Positions 7,941-15,445 of a stretch of 64,000 nucleotides of DNA are shown one piece after another. Positions within the stretch are counted from its first letter, which is position 1. Each line of letters begins with the position of its first letter. A program made the translations under genes and the position numbers. The notes under the pieces are model-generated. The model was given only the letters and a program-made list of their open reading frames with translations. It did no database searches and had not been told where the DNA came from. Origin of the DNA: Clavibacter sp. A6099 (GTDB taxonomy: Bacteria > Actinomycetota > Actinomycetes > Actinomycetales > Microbacteriaceae); contig NZ_CP083439.1 of assembly GCF_021919125.1 (NCBI RefSeq), forward strand, positions 1,116,001 through 1,180,000. The letters are read 5' to 3'.

Positions 7941-10900
7941 ATGCAGCCACGAGTAACCGCGATCCTCGTCGCCCACGAGGGCGCGCAGTTCCTCGACCGG
8001 ACCCTCCAGGCCCTCGCCGCGCAGACGCGGCGGCCCGACCAGGTGGTGGCGGTCGACCTCGGCTCCCGCGACGGATCCGCCGCCATGCTCGCGGCGTCCG
8101 ACCCCACGCGCATGGTGCAGGCCCCGGCGCGGATGACCTTCGGGCAGGCCGTCGACCAGGCCGTCCGGGTGATCCCCGCGCCCGAGGGCGACCACGAGCT
8201 GCTCTGGCTGCTCTCGGCCGACAACGCGCCGGCGCCCGACGCGCTCGAGCGCCTGCTCGCCGCGGTCGAGGCGTCGCCGAGCGTCGCGGTCGCCGGCCCG
8301 AAGACCATGGAGTGGGACCACCCCGGCTACATCCACGAGCTCGGGACGACGCTCACGACGCTCGGCGCGGCCGTGCCCGTCGTCGACGTGGAGCTCGACC
8401 AGGCGCAGTACGACGACATGAGCGACGTCCTCGGCGTCGCCGCGGGCGGCATGCTCGTGCGCCACCGCCTCTGGGACGAGCTCGGCGGGTTCGACGACGC
8501 GCTGCCCGTGATCGACGACGCGCTCGACCTCTGCGTCCGCGCGCGCCTCGCGGGACACCGCGTCGTGGTCGTCCCGGCCGCGCGCGTCGCCTCGGCGGGC
8601 GACGCCGCCCCCGGCACCGCCTTCCTGGGCAAGCGCACGCCCCGTCGACGGCGCCGTCGCCTGCGCAGGCAGGCGCAGCTGCACCGCCGCCTCGTCTACG
8701 CGCCCCCGGCCGCCGTCCCGTTCCATTGGCTCTCGCTGGTGCCGCTCGCCATCCTGCGCGCCCTGCTGCAGCTGCTCCGCAAGCGGCCGACCGCCGCGCC
8801 AGGCGAGATCGGCGCGGCCGTGCGGGTCGCCGTCGCGCCCGGGCGGATCCGCGCCGGCCGCCGCCGGCTCGCCGCCAGCCGGACGGCGCCCTGGTCGAGC
8901 ATCGCGTCCCTGCGCCAGCCGCTCGCGGTCGGCCGTCGACGACGCTCGCTGGCCCGGGAGCAGTACCGCGTCGAGCACATGGGCGTCTCCGACGGCGTCG
9001 AGTTCCTCGCGACCGGGGGTGGGTGGACCGTGCTCGCCGCGCTCCTCCTCTCCGCCGTCATGTGGCTGCCGCGGCTCACCGGCACGGCCCTCGTCGGCGG
9101 GCAGCTCCTGCCGCTCGGCCCGAGCGCCGGCGCGCTGTGGGCGCAGGTCGGCATCGGGGTCCGCGGATCGGGCGCGGGGCCCGTCGCCCCCTCCGATCCC
9201 TTCGCCTACGTGCTCGCCGTGCTCGGCAGCGTCACCGCGTGGGAGCCGTCGCTCGCCGTCCTCGGCCTGTTCGTGGCCGCCCTGCCGCTCGCCGCCCTCG
9301 CCGCGTGGCTCTGCGCCGCGCAGCTCACGCGGAACGCCTGGCTGCGCGCGCTCGCCGCACTCGTCTGGACCCTCGCGCCCACCCTGCTCGTCGCGATCGG
9401 CGACGGCCGCCTGCCGGCCGTGCTCGCGCACCTGCTCCTCCCGTGGCTCGCGCTCGCGGTGCTGCGGGCGCCGCGCTCGTGGTCCGCGTCCGCCGTGGCG
9501 GGGATCCTCATGGCCGCCGTCGGCGCATCCGCCCCCTCGCTCGTGCCCGCCGTGCTCGTGCTCTGGCTCGTCGCCACGGTGCGGGCCGGACGCCGTGCCG
9601 GACGGCTCGTCACGATCCCCGTGCCGCTGCTCGCCCTCGTCGCGCCCCTCGTCGTGCACCGCGTGCTGCAGGGGCAGCCGCTCGCCCTCGCCGCCGACCC
9701 CGCCGTGCCCGCCGGCTTCACGCCCGCCGACGTGCCCGGCCTCGCGCTGGGCTTCCCGACGGCCGGCCTCGGCGGCTGGTCCGCATTCGTCGCCGGCCTC
9801 GGCGCCGGCCTCCCCGCCTCCGTCCCGCTCGTCGTGGTCGCGGTGCTGGTCGCGCCGCTCGTGCTGGGCGCCATCGCCGCGCTCTTCCTCCGCGGATCGC
9901 ACCGCGCGGCCCTCGCGCTCGGCGTGACGGTGCTCGGGTTCGCGACCGCGGTGCTCGCCGCGCGGACGGTGGTGCAGTCGACCGGATCCGACGTCGTCGC
10001 GGTCTGGCCCGGGTCCGGCCTCAGCCTGCTCTGGCTGGGACTCGCCGGCGCCCTCGTGCTGGGCTTCGCGACGCTCGGCCGCCGCTCGCTCGTGCCGGGT
10101 CTCGTGGCCGCCGTGACCCTGGTCGTGCTCGCCGTGCCGCTCGTCTCGGCCGCGGTCGCCGGATCCACCGCGGTGCGCGCCTCCACCGACACCTCGCTCC
10201 CCGGCCTCGTGGTGGCGGAGGCGGCGACGGATCCCGCCGTCGGCACGCTCGTGCTCCGCGCCGCGGATGACGGATCGCTCTCCGCCGACGTCGAGCGCGG
10301 AGCCGGACGGACGCTCGAGCAGGTCTCCACGGTCGACTCGACCATCGGCCCGCTGTCCGACACGCAGACGCGCGTCGCCGAGCTGGCGGGCAACGTCTCC
10401 TCCCGCTCCGGCCTCGACGCCACCGACGAGCTCCGCGCGCTCGGCGTGAGCTACGTGCTCCTCGAGGCGCCAGCGGGCGACGCGGAGGCCGCCGTGCACG
10501 ACCGCGCGCGCTCCGCCCTCGACGACGACCCGGTCTTCACGGCCGTCGGGCAGACCGAGGCCGGGCTCCTCTGGCGCTTCGTGGGCAGCGACGACCTCGT
10601 CGCCCAGACCGCCGGACCCGGCAACCTCGACGACCCGGGGCGCGCGGGCGTGCTCGCGGCGCAGGCGCTCGTGTTCGCGCTCACCCTGCTCCTCGCGATC
10701 CCCACCGGCGGCCTCGCGGCGCGCAGCCGCCCGCTGCCGGCCTACCGCGAGCCCGCCGCCGCCGCCGACGCGCGTCCGGCGGATGCCGAGGAGCCGCGGC
10801 CCGCCCACGACGACCGCGGCACCCCCGCGTACATCGACGAGCCGACCGGCGAGGCCGTGGAGGCCGCGTCCTTCGGCGACATCCGCCAGGCGGGGGAGCG

Positions 10901-11018
10901 CCGCGCCGGCGACGACGGGGAGCGCGACGACGTCGTGCCCGCGCCGGCCGCCGACCGGGACGACGACCGCCCCCGCGGCGCCGACGACGACCGCAGGAGG
11001 ACAGATGGCCAGGCGTGA
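7941..11018 (+). CDS. Giant membrane glycosyltransferase, GT2 domain fused to a polytopic domain
   Basis: A 1,025-residue protein. Residues 1-230 form a GT2 (GT-A) glycosyltransferase: the VTAILVAHEGAQFL start, the acidic VAVDLGSRDG, and the later DDALDL region with acidic metal/nucleotide-binding residues. A basic stretch (about 230-350, RRRRRRLRRQ) leads to roughly a dozen hydrophobic helices (about 355-780), a long loop predicted outside, a final helix near 890-915 and an acidic, disordered tail. The closest described architecture is the large GT2 protein encoded beside whiB2 in actinobacteria. It is presumably an envelope glycan enzyme using a lipid-linked or nucleotide sugar donor; the acceptor is unknown. 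TAGGGT at 7925-7930 is a possible near-leaderless -10. Confidence 0.82.
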   Translation: MQPRVTAILVAHEGAQFLDRTLQALAAQTRRPDQVVAVDLGSRDGSAAMLAASDPTRMVQAPARMTFGQAVDQAVRVIPAPEGDHELLWLLSADNAPAPDALERLLAAVEASPSVAVAGPKTMEWDHPGYIHELGTTLTTLGAAVPVVDVELDQAQYDDMSDVLGVAAGGMLVRHRLWDELGGFDDALPVIDDALDLCVRARLAGHRVVVVPAARVASAGDAAPGTAFLGKRTPRRRRRRLRRQAQLHRRLVYAPPAAVPFHWLSLVPLAILRALLQLLRKRPTAAPGEIGAAVRVAVAPGRIRAGRRRLAASRTAPWSSIASLRQPLAVGRRRRSLAREQYRVEHMGVSDGVEFLATGGGWTVLAALLLSAVMWLPRLTGTALVGGQLLPLGPSAGALWAQVGIGVRGSGAGPVAPSDPFAYVLAVLGSVTAWEPSLAVLGLFVAALPLAALAAWLCAAQLTRNAWLRALAALVWTLAPTLLVAIGDGRLPAVLAHLLLPWLALAVLRAPRSWSASAVAGILMAAVGASAPSLVPAVLVLWLVATVRAGRRAGRLVTIPVPLLALVAPLVVHRVLQGQPLALAADPAVPAGFTPADVPGLALGFPTAGLGGWSAFVAGLGAGLPASVPLVVVAVLVAPLVLGAIAALFLRGSHRAALALGVTVLGFATAVLAARTVVQSTGSDVVAVWPGSGLSLLWLGLAGALVLGFATLGRRSLVPGLVAAVTLVVLAVPLVSAAVAGSTAVRASTDTSLPGLVVAEAATDPAVGTLVLRAADDGSLSADVERGAGRTLEQVSTVDSTIGPLSDTQTRVAELAGNVSSRSGLDATDELRALGVSYVLLEAPAGDAEAAVHDRARSALDDDPVFTAVGQTEAGLLWRFVGSDDLVAQTAGPGNLDDPGRAGVLAAQALVFALTLLLAIPTGGLAARSRPLPAYREPAAAADARPADAEEPRPAHDDRGTPAYIDEPTGEAVEAASFGDIRQAGERRAGDDGERDDVVPAPAADRDDDRPRGADDDRRRTDGQA

Positions 11019-12522
11019 CGCCGTGCGCATCGCGACGCGCGTGACCACCGGGATCGTCGGCGTCGCCGTGCTCGGGGTCGTGGTGACGGGCGCGCTGCTG
11101 CTCCCGCCCGCCTCGGGTGACGCGAGCGCCCCCTCGGTCCTCGTGACCCCCGTCGTGACCGACCAGCAGCGCGTCTGCCCCGGCTCGCTCCTCCGTCCGC
11201 CCGCGGCGGACGCGACGTCATCGACCACCGCGGTCGCCGTGGGGAGCGCCGCCGTGACGAGCGGATCCGCCGCGACCGGGTCGACCGGCGCGGCCCCGGC
11301 CGTCCGCACCTCGCGCATCCAGGCCCCCGAGGTGCAGGGCGGGGCGTCGAGCGCGCCGTCCGTCCTCGCCGTCGCGGGCGCCGTCGACGACGCCCCGACC
11401 GACCTCGCGGGCGCGGCGTCCGAGATCGCGACGGAGGGCGACATCGCGGGGCTCGCCGCCACGTCGTGCTCCGAGGCCACCGCCGACGCGTGGCTCGTGG
11501 GCGGCGCGACGACCACCGGCCGCACCACGTTCGTCGTGCTGGACAACCCGTCCGGCGTCTCCTCCACCGTCGACCTCGCCATCACGGGCGAGGAGGGCGC
11601 CGTCAGCGCCCCCGGCGCCAGCGGCATCTCCGTGCCGGCCGGCGGCCGCCGCGTGCTCAGCCTCGCGGGCCTCGCCCCCGACCTCTCCTCCCCGGCCGTG
11701 CACGTCCAGAGCCGCGGCGGCCAGGTCGTCGCCCGGCTCGAGCAGAGCACGGTCCGCGGGCTCCTCGCGGGCGGCGTCGACTGGATCGGCCCGGCCGCCG
11801 CCCCGTCCACCGCGCTCACCATGACCGGCCTCCGCATCGACTCGCAGGCGGCGCCCGTCGCGCCCGTCGAGGGCGGGGACGCGCCCCCTGCGGAAGAGGG
11901 CGGAGCCGCCCCCGGCGCCGGCTCGGACGGCGGCGCCGACCCCGACCTCGTGACGGCCGTTCGCATCGTCGTCCCCGGATCCGAGGACGCCGACGTCAGC
12001 GTCAGCGTCGCCCCCGAGGAGGGCACGGACGGCACGGGGACCACGTTCACGCTGCAGGCCGACGCGGGCCGCACGATCGACGTGCCCGTCTCCGCCCTCT
12101 CCGACGGCCGCTACTCGGTCACCGTGCAGAGCTCGGCGCCCGTCACGGCGGCCGTGCGCAGCGTGTCCGGCGCGGCGGAGGGCGGCGCGACCGACTTCGC
12201 CTGGCTCCCGTCCGCGGGGGCGCTCTCGCGCGACGCCCTCGTGTCGGTGCCCGCCGGCCCCGCGCCGCTCCTGCACCTGCGGAACGCCGGCGACCAGGCG
12301 GCCTCCGTCACCGCGCGCCCGACGGACGGCGCGGCGGCCGTCACGCTCGACGTCCCCGCGGGATCCGAGGTCTCCGCCGCCGTGGAGGCCGGGCGCACGT
12401 ACCTGCTCGAGGGCTCCGCCGGCCTCACCGCGACCGTGACCCTCGCCGAGCCCGGGCGATCCGCGGCGCTGCCCGTCGTGCCGGTGCTCCCGGCCGCGGA
12501 CCCGCTGCGCGTCCACCCCTGA
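11005..12522 (+). CDS. DUF5719 family secreted/membrane-anchored protein
   Basis: A 505-residue protein overlapping the end of the glycosyltransferase gene by 14 bases, with a near-perfect AGGAGG before its ATG. The N-terminus has a basic MARRDAVR head and one hydrophobic helix (about residues 11-35), so it is exported or anchored. The rest is low in charge and rich in Ala, Gly, Ser, Thr and Val with beta-strand periodicity (for example TTFVVLDNPSGVSSTVDLAI), as expected for tandem beta-sandwich domains. DUF5719 proteins regularly follow the giant GT2 gene in actinobacteria, so it is probably an extracytoplasmic partner of that enzyme. No enzymatic motif is visible and the molecular role is unknown. 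Confidence 0.75.
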   Translation: MARRDAVRIATRVTTGIVGVAVLGVVVTGALLLPPASGDASAPSVLVTPVVTDQQRVCPGSLLRPPAADATSSTTAVAVGSAAVTSGSAATGSTGAAPAVRTSRIQAPEVQGGASSAPSVLAVAGAVDDAPTDLAGAASEIATEGDIAGLAATSCSEATADAWLVGGATTTGRTTFVVLDNPSGVSSTVDLAITGEEGAVSAPGASGISVPAGGRRVLSLAGLAPDLSSPAVHVQSRGGQVVARLEQSTVRGLLAGGVDWIGPAAAPSTALTMTGLRIDSQAAPVAPVEGGDAPPAEEGGAAPGAGSDGGADPDLVTAVRIVVPGSEDADVSVSVAPEEGTDGTGTTFTLQADAGRTIDVPVSALSDGRYSVTVQSSAPVTAAVRSVSGAAEGGATDFAWLPSAGALSRDALVSVPAGPAPLLHLRNAGDQAASVTARPTDGAAAVTLDVPAGSEVSAAVEAGRTYLLEGSAGLTATVTLAEPGRSAALPVVPVLPAADPLRVHP

Positions 12523-12613
12523 CGCCGCGAGGCGCTGACGCCGGGCATCCGTCCGCCCGGAACAGCGGCATGGCCGCCCGGGCGGACGCCTGACGCCCGT
12601 TCGGGATCCGCCG

Positions 12614-13057
12614 TCAGTGCGGGTCGTACCTGTCGGGGGCGAGGTCCCACGGGTCCTTGCCGAGCAGCTCGGCCACCGCGCGGTACACGCAGCCCTCGAC
12701 GAGCGCCCGCTGGTGGTACTCGTCCTCCTCGTGCAGGTGCGCCAGGCGCTCGATGGGGAGCCGGTAGAAGATGACGCGGCGCTCGTCGGCGAGCACGCTC
12801 CAGCGGTCGATGCCGTCCCGCTCGCTGTTGCGGGCGGGCAGCGCGGCGACCTCGAACGAGACCCGGTCGAGCTCGTCGGGCCAGAGGCCGCGGAGGTACT
12901 CGGCGGCGGACGCGACGGTCTGGTCGAAGACGTCGGCGCGCGTGCGCAGCACCGGCAGCTCCGGGCCGGTGACGGGGGAGCGGAGGCCGCGGCCGTGCCG
13001 ATCCCGCCAGGAGCCCCGGATCGAGACGTGGCCTCCCCGGCGGCGCGATCGTGGCAT
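12614..13057 (-). CDS. Metallopeptidase-family (zincin-like) protein without HExxH
   Basis: A 147-residue protein matching the short 'metallopeptidase family' that accompanies whiB2, DUF3499 and manB (Rv3259-like in Mycobacterium). Features shared with that family are a basic N-terminus, the VIFYRLPIERLA core and a C-terminal helix ending in LGKDPWDL. The region where zincins have HExxH reads HLHEEDEYHQ, so the catalytic motif is not intact. Peptidase activity is therefore doubtful. It lies on the opposite strand to its neighbours, between DUF5719 and DUF3499. The ATG at 13057 is preceded by TACGAT six bases upstream, a leaderless arrangement. A longer frame upstream is open but has no support. 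Confidence 0.72.
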   Translation of the reverse strand: MPRSRRRGGHVSIRGSWRDRHGRGLRSPVTGPELPVLRTRADVFDQTVASAAEYLRGLWPDELDRVSFEVAALPARNSERDGIDRWSVLADERRVIFYRLPIERLAHLHEEDEYHQRALVEGCVYRAVAELLGKDPWDLAPDRYDPH

Positions 13058-13063
13058 GGCCCC

Positions 13064-13069
13064 ATCGTA
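13064..13069 (-). promoter_or_regulatory. Candidate leaderless -10 box (TACGAT) of the metallopeptidase-family gene
   Basis: On the minus strand TACGAT is followed by six bases (ggggcc) and the ATG at 13057. No separate ribosome binding site fits. Confidence 0.4.
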
Positions 13070-13087
13070 CGGCCCCGGGGTCGGCGG

Positions 13088-13093
13088 TAGTGT
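13088..13093 (+). promoter_or_regulatory. Candidate -10 box (TAGTGT) of the DUF3499 gene
   Basis: TAGTGT lies nine bases before the ATG at 13103, giving a message with a leader of zero to three bases. It sits only about 20 bases from the oppositely oriented box of the neighbouring gene. Confidence 0.35.
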
Positions 13094-13102
13094 GGGCCCG
13101 AC

Positions 13103-13318
13103 ATGACGAACAGGCCCTGCTCCCGCGTCGGCTGCACCGGCGGCGCCACGACCACCCTCACCTACGTCTACGCGGACTCCATGGCCGTCCTCGGTCCCCT
13201 CAGCCACGACTCCGAGCCGCACAGCTACGACCTCTGCGACCGCCACGCCGCCCGTCTCTCGGCCCCGCAGGGCTGGCAGATCGTCCGGCACGGGGTGCTC
13301 GGTGAGGTAGGTTCCTGA
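13103..13318 (+). CDS. DUF3499 family small protein
   Basis: A 71-residue protein beginning MTNRPCSRVGC, with a second Cys/His cluster (YDLCDRHA). The two CxxxxC/CxxH-like pairs suggest a small zinc-binding fold. The final WQIVRH segment is characteristic of DUF3499 (Rv3258c-like). It stops two bases before the manB start, so both are surely co-transcribed, as in other actinobacteria. The function is unknown. The constant link to manB and whiB2 suggests a role in envelope mannosylation or its regulation, which is inference only. Confidence 0.85.
   Translation: MTNRPCSRVGCTGGATTTLTYVYADSMAVLGPLSHDSEPHSYDLCDRHAARLSAPQGWQIVRHGVLGEVGS
13308..13313 (+). promoter_or_regulatory. Candidate leaderless -10 box (TAGGTT) of manB
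   Basis: TAGGTT, inside the end of the DUF3499 gene, is followed by seven bases and the manB ATG. It would allow a second, leaderless manB transcript. Confidence 0.35.
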
Positions 13319-13320
13319 GC

Positions 13321-14748
13321 ATGACGACGACTCCCGCCGAGACGCTGACCGCCATCGTGAAGACCTACGACGTGCGAGGTCTCGTCGGGAGCCAGCTCAC
13401 CGAGGAGCTGGTCACCGCCCTCGGTGCCGGCTTCGTCGACGAGCTCGGCGCGGCCGGGCGCGAGATCATCGTGGGCCACGACATGCGCGACTCCTCGCCG
13501 TCCTTCGCGCAGGCGTTCGCCCGGGGCGCGACGGCCCGCGGCGGCAACGTGCTCCTCATCGGGCTGTGCTCCACGGACGAGACCTACTTCGCGTCGGGAT
13601 CCCTCGACGCCCCCGCGGTCATGTTCACCGCGAGCCACAACCCGGCCACCTACAACGGCCTCAAGTTCTCCCGCGCGGGCGCCCAGGGCATCAGCCTCGA
13701 CACGGGCCTCGGCGCCATCCGCGACCGCGCCATCGGCTTCCTGGCCGACGGCATCGCCGCGGTGGAGCCCGCGGGCCAGGTGCGCGAGCGCGACGTGCTC
13801 GCCGACTACGCGGGCTACCTGCGCCAGCTGGTCGACCTCTCCGGCATCCGCCCGCTGCGCGTCGTGGTCGACGCGGGCAACGGCATGGGCGGCATGACCG
13901 TCCCGGCCGTGCTCGGCACCGCGGCCGGCCTGTCCGAGCTGCCCATCGAGATCATCCCCCTGTACTTCGAGCTCGACGGCACCTTCCCGAACCACGAGGC
14001 GAACCCGCTCGAGCCGGCGAACCTCGTCGACCTGCAGAAGGCGGTCGTCGAGCACGGCGCCGACCTCGGCCTCGCCTTCGACGGCGACGCGGACCGCTGC
14101 TTCGTCGTGGACGAGAAGGGCCAGGCGGTCACGCCCAGCGCCGTCGCGGCGATCGTGGCGCTCCGCGAGATCTCGCGCGTGAAGGCGCAGTCGCCGGATG
14201 AGGACGTCACGGTGCTGCACAACCTGATCACCTCGCGCATCGTCCCCGAGACCATCGAGGCCGCGGGCGCCACGGCCGTCCGCACGCGCGTCGGCCACTC
14301 GCTCATCAAGGACCAGATGGCCGCCACCGGCGCCGTCTTCGGCGGCGAGCACTCCGCGCACTACTACTTCCGCGACTTCTGGGGCGCCGACAACGGCATG
14401 CTCGCCGCGATGCACCTGCTCGCGGAGTTCGGCCAGACCGACGGCCTCATGTCCGACCTCTCCGCGCGCTACACGCCGTACGCGCTGTCGGGCGAGATCA
14501 ACAGCACGGTCGACGACGTGCCCGCCGCCTACGAGCGCATCGTCGAGGCCTTCCGCGGCCGCGGCGAGTTCGACGAGCTCGACGGCCTCACGGTCGACGG
14601 CCCGGTCGGCGACGACGGATCCTTCTGGTGGTTCAGCGTCCGCCCGTCGAACACCGAGCCGCTCCTGCGCCTGAACGTCGAGGCGTCGACCGAGGCCAAG
14701 ATGGCCGCCCTCCGCGACGAGCTCCTGGGGCTGATCCGCGGGGCCTGA
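13321..14748 (+). CDS. manB: Phosphomannomutase/phosphoglucomutase
   Basis: A 475-residue alpha-D-phosphohexomutase that converts mannose-6-phosphate to mannose-1-phosphate (and often glucose-6-phosphate to glucose-1-phosphate). All four signature loops are present: the phosphoserine loop TASHNP with Ser105, the metal loop DGDADR (residues 254-259), the sugar-binding GGEHSAHYYFRD, and the phosphate-binding RPSNTEPLLR near the C-terminus. Length is normal. With manA 7 kb upstream it supplies mannose-1-phosphate for GDP-mannose and so for mannosylated lipids and glycans. It is followed by a strong stem-loop terminator. Confidence 0.93.
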   Translation: MTTTPAETLTAIVKTYDVRGLVGSQLTEELVTALGAGFVDELGAAGREIIVGHDMRDSSPSFAQAFARGATARGGNVLLIGLCSTDETYFASGSLDAPAVMFTASHNPATYNGLKFSRAGAQGISLDTGLGAIRDRAIGFLADGIAAVEPAGQVRERDVLADYAGYLRQLVDLSGIRPLRVVVDAGNGMGGMTVPAVLGTAAGLSELPIEIIPLYFELDGTFPNHEANPLEPANLVDLQKAVVEHGADLGLAFDGDADRCFVVDEKGQAVTPSAVAAIVALREISRVKAQSPDEDVTVLHNLITSRIVPETIEAAGATAVRTRVGHSLIKDQMAATGAVFGGEHSAHYYFRDFWGADNGMLAAMHLLAEFGQTDGLMSDLSARYTPYALSGEINSTVDDVPAAYERIVEAFRGRGEFDELDGLTVDGPVGDDGSFWWFSVRPSNTEPLLRLNVEASTEAKMAALRDELLGLIRGA

Positions 14749-14767
14749 TCCCCAGTCCCGCACCACC

Positions 14768-14803
14768 ACGACGCCGCGTCCCTCCCGAGGGACGCGGCGT
14801 CGT
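14768..14803 (+). terminator. Stem-loop terminator after manB
   Basis: A perfect 16-bp stem with a four-base loop (CCCG) begins 19 bases after the manB stop. There is no T-tract, which is usual for terminator hairpins in very GC-rich actinobacteria. It separates manB from the copper operon. Confidence 0.75.
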
Positions 14804-14826
14804 CGTGTCCGCCCCGCCTGATCCAC

Positions 14827-14839
14827 ACCCCCAGGGGGT
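14827..14839 (+). promoter_or_regulatory. CsoR-type operator 1
   Basis: ACCCCC-A-GGGGGT is a perfect palindrome of the C-tract/G-tract type recognised by CsoR copper repressors. Its centre is 23 bases from that of the second copy, about two helical turns. Confidence 0.65.
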
Positions 14840-14848
14840 ATGCAGGGA

Positions 14849-14863
14849 TACCCCTCGGGGGTA
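14849..14863 (+). promoter_or_regulatory. CsoR-type operator 2
   Basis: TACCCC-TCG-GGGGTA, perfect six-base arms around three bases, ends 27 bases before the csoR start. The TA ends match published CsoR boxes more closely than copy 1. The promoter must overlap or adjoin it, so this is likely autoregulation of csoR-copZ-copA. Confidence 0.75.
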
Positions 14864-14890
14864 CCATGGACGGAACGGGAGGTGGCCGCC

Positions 14891-15172
14891 ATGGTCGGGT
14901 ACAGCGAAGGCAAGGACGACATCCTCAAGCGGCTGCGGCGCGCGGAGGGGCAGGTGCGCGGGATCGAGCGCATGGTCGAGTCCGACACGTACTGCATCGA
15001 CGTGCTCACGCAGGTCTCCGCCGTCACGCGCGCCATGGAGACCGTGGCGCTGAAGCTGCTCGACGACCACCTCGCCCACTGCCTCGCGGAGGCGGCGCGC
15101 GAGGGCGGCCAGGTCGCGGACGACAAGGTGCGCGAGGCCTCCGCGGCCATCGCGCGGCTCGTCCGGTCCTGA
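14891..15172 (+). CDS. csoR: Copper-sensing repressor CsoR
   Basis: A 93-residue all-helical regulator of the CsoR/RcnR family (ILKRLRRAEGQVRGIERMVE at residues 11-30 is the family hallmark). The Cu(I) ligands are present in the CsoR order: Cys35, His60 and Cys64 (X-H-C pattern; DTYCID and DDHLAHC). In the family, apo-CsoR binds the operator and Cu(I) releases it. The ATG at 14891 is chosen because GGAGG precedes it by about ten bases; an upstream ATG in the same frame would lie inside the operator. It is the first gene of the csoR-copZ-copA operon and follows two CsoR-type palindromes. Confidence 0.92.
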   Translation: MVGYSEGKDDILKRLRRAEGQVRGIERMVESDTYCIDVLTQVSAVTRAMETVALKLLDDHLAHCLAEAAREGGQVADDKVREASAAIARLVRS

Positions 15173-15228
15173 TCCGCCCGACCGCCGCCGCCGCATCCAT
15201 CGACATCGCACGACACGAAGGAGACCCC

Positions 15229-15444
15229 ATGAGCACCACGACCTTCCCCGTCACCGGCATGACCTGCGAGCACTGCGTCGCGAGCGTCACCGAGGAGGTC
15301 GGCGAGCTGCCGGGCGTCGCGTCCGTGGCCGTCGACCTCGTCGTGGGCGGCGAATCCACCGTCACCGTCGAGAGCGATGCGCCGCTCGACCCCGCCGCCG
15401 TGCGCGCCGCGGTCGACGAGGCCGGGTACGTCGCGGGGCTCTGA
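15229..15444 (+). CDS. copZ: Copper chaperone, heavy-metal-associated domain protein
   Basis: A 71-residue single HMA domain with the metal-binding loop GMTCEHC (Cys13 and Cys16) and the family's beta-alpha-beta-beta-alpha-beta pattern ending in DEAGYVAGL. It carries Cu(I) in the cytosol and can deliver it to the N-terminal HMA domain of CopA or to CsoR. GAAGGAG lies just before the ATG. It starts 56 bases after csoR and stops one base before copA starts, so the three genes form one operon. Confidence 0.9.
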   Translation: MSTTTFPVTGMTCEHCVASVTEEVGELPGVASVAVDLVVGGESTVTVESDAPLDPAAVRAAVDEAGYVAGL

Positions 15445-15445
15445 C

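Noticed and set aside
7536-12074. 1,512-codon minus-strand open frame opposite whiB2, GT2 and DUF5719
   Set aside because: It spans three real genes, is low complexity (Arg/Glu/Gly/Asp runs) and has no motif or start signal.
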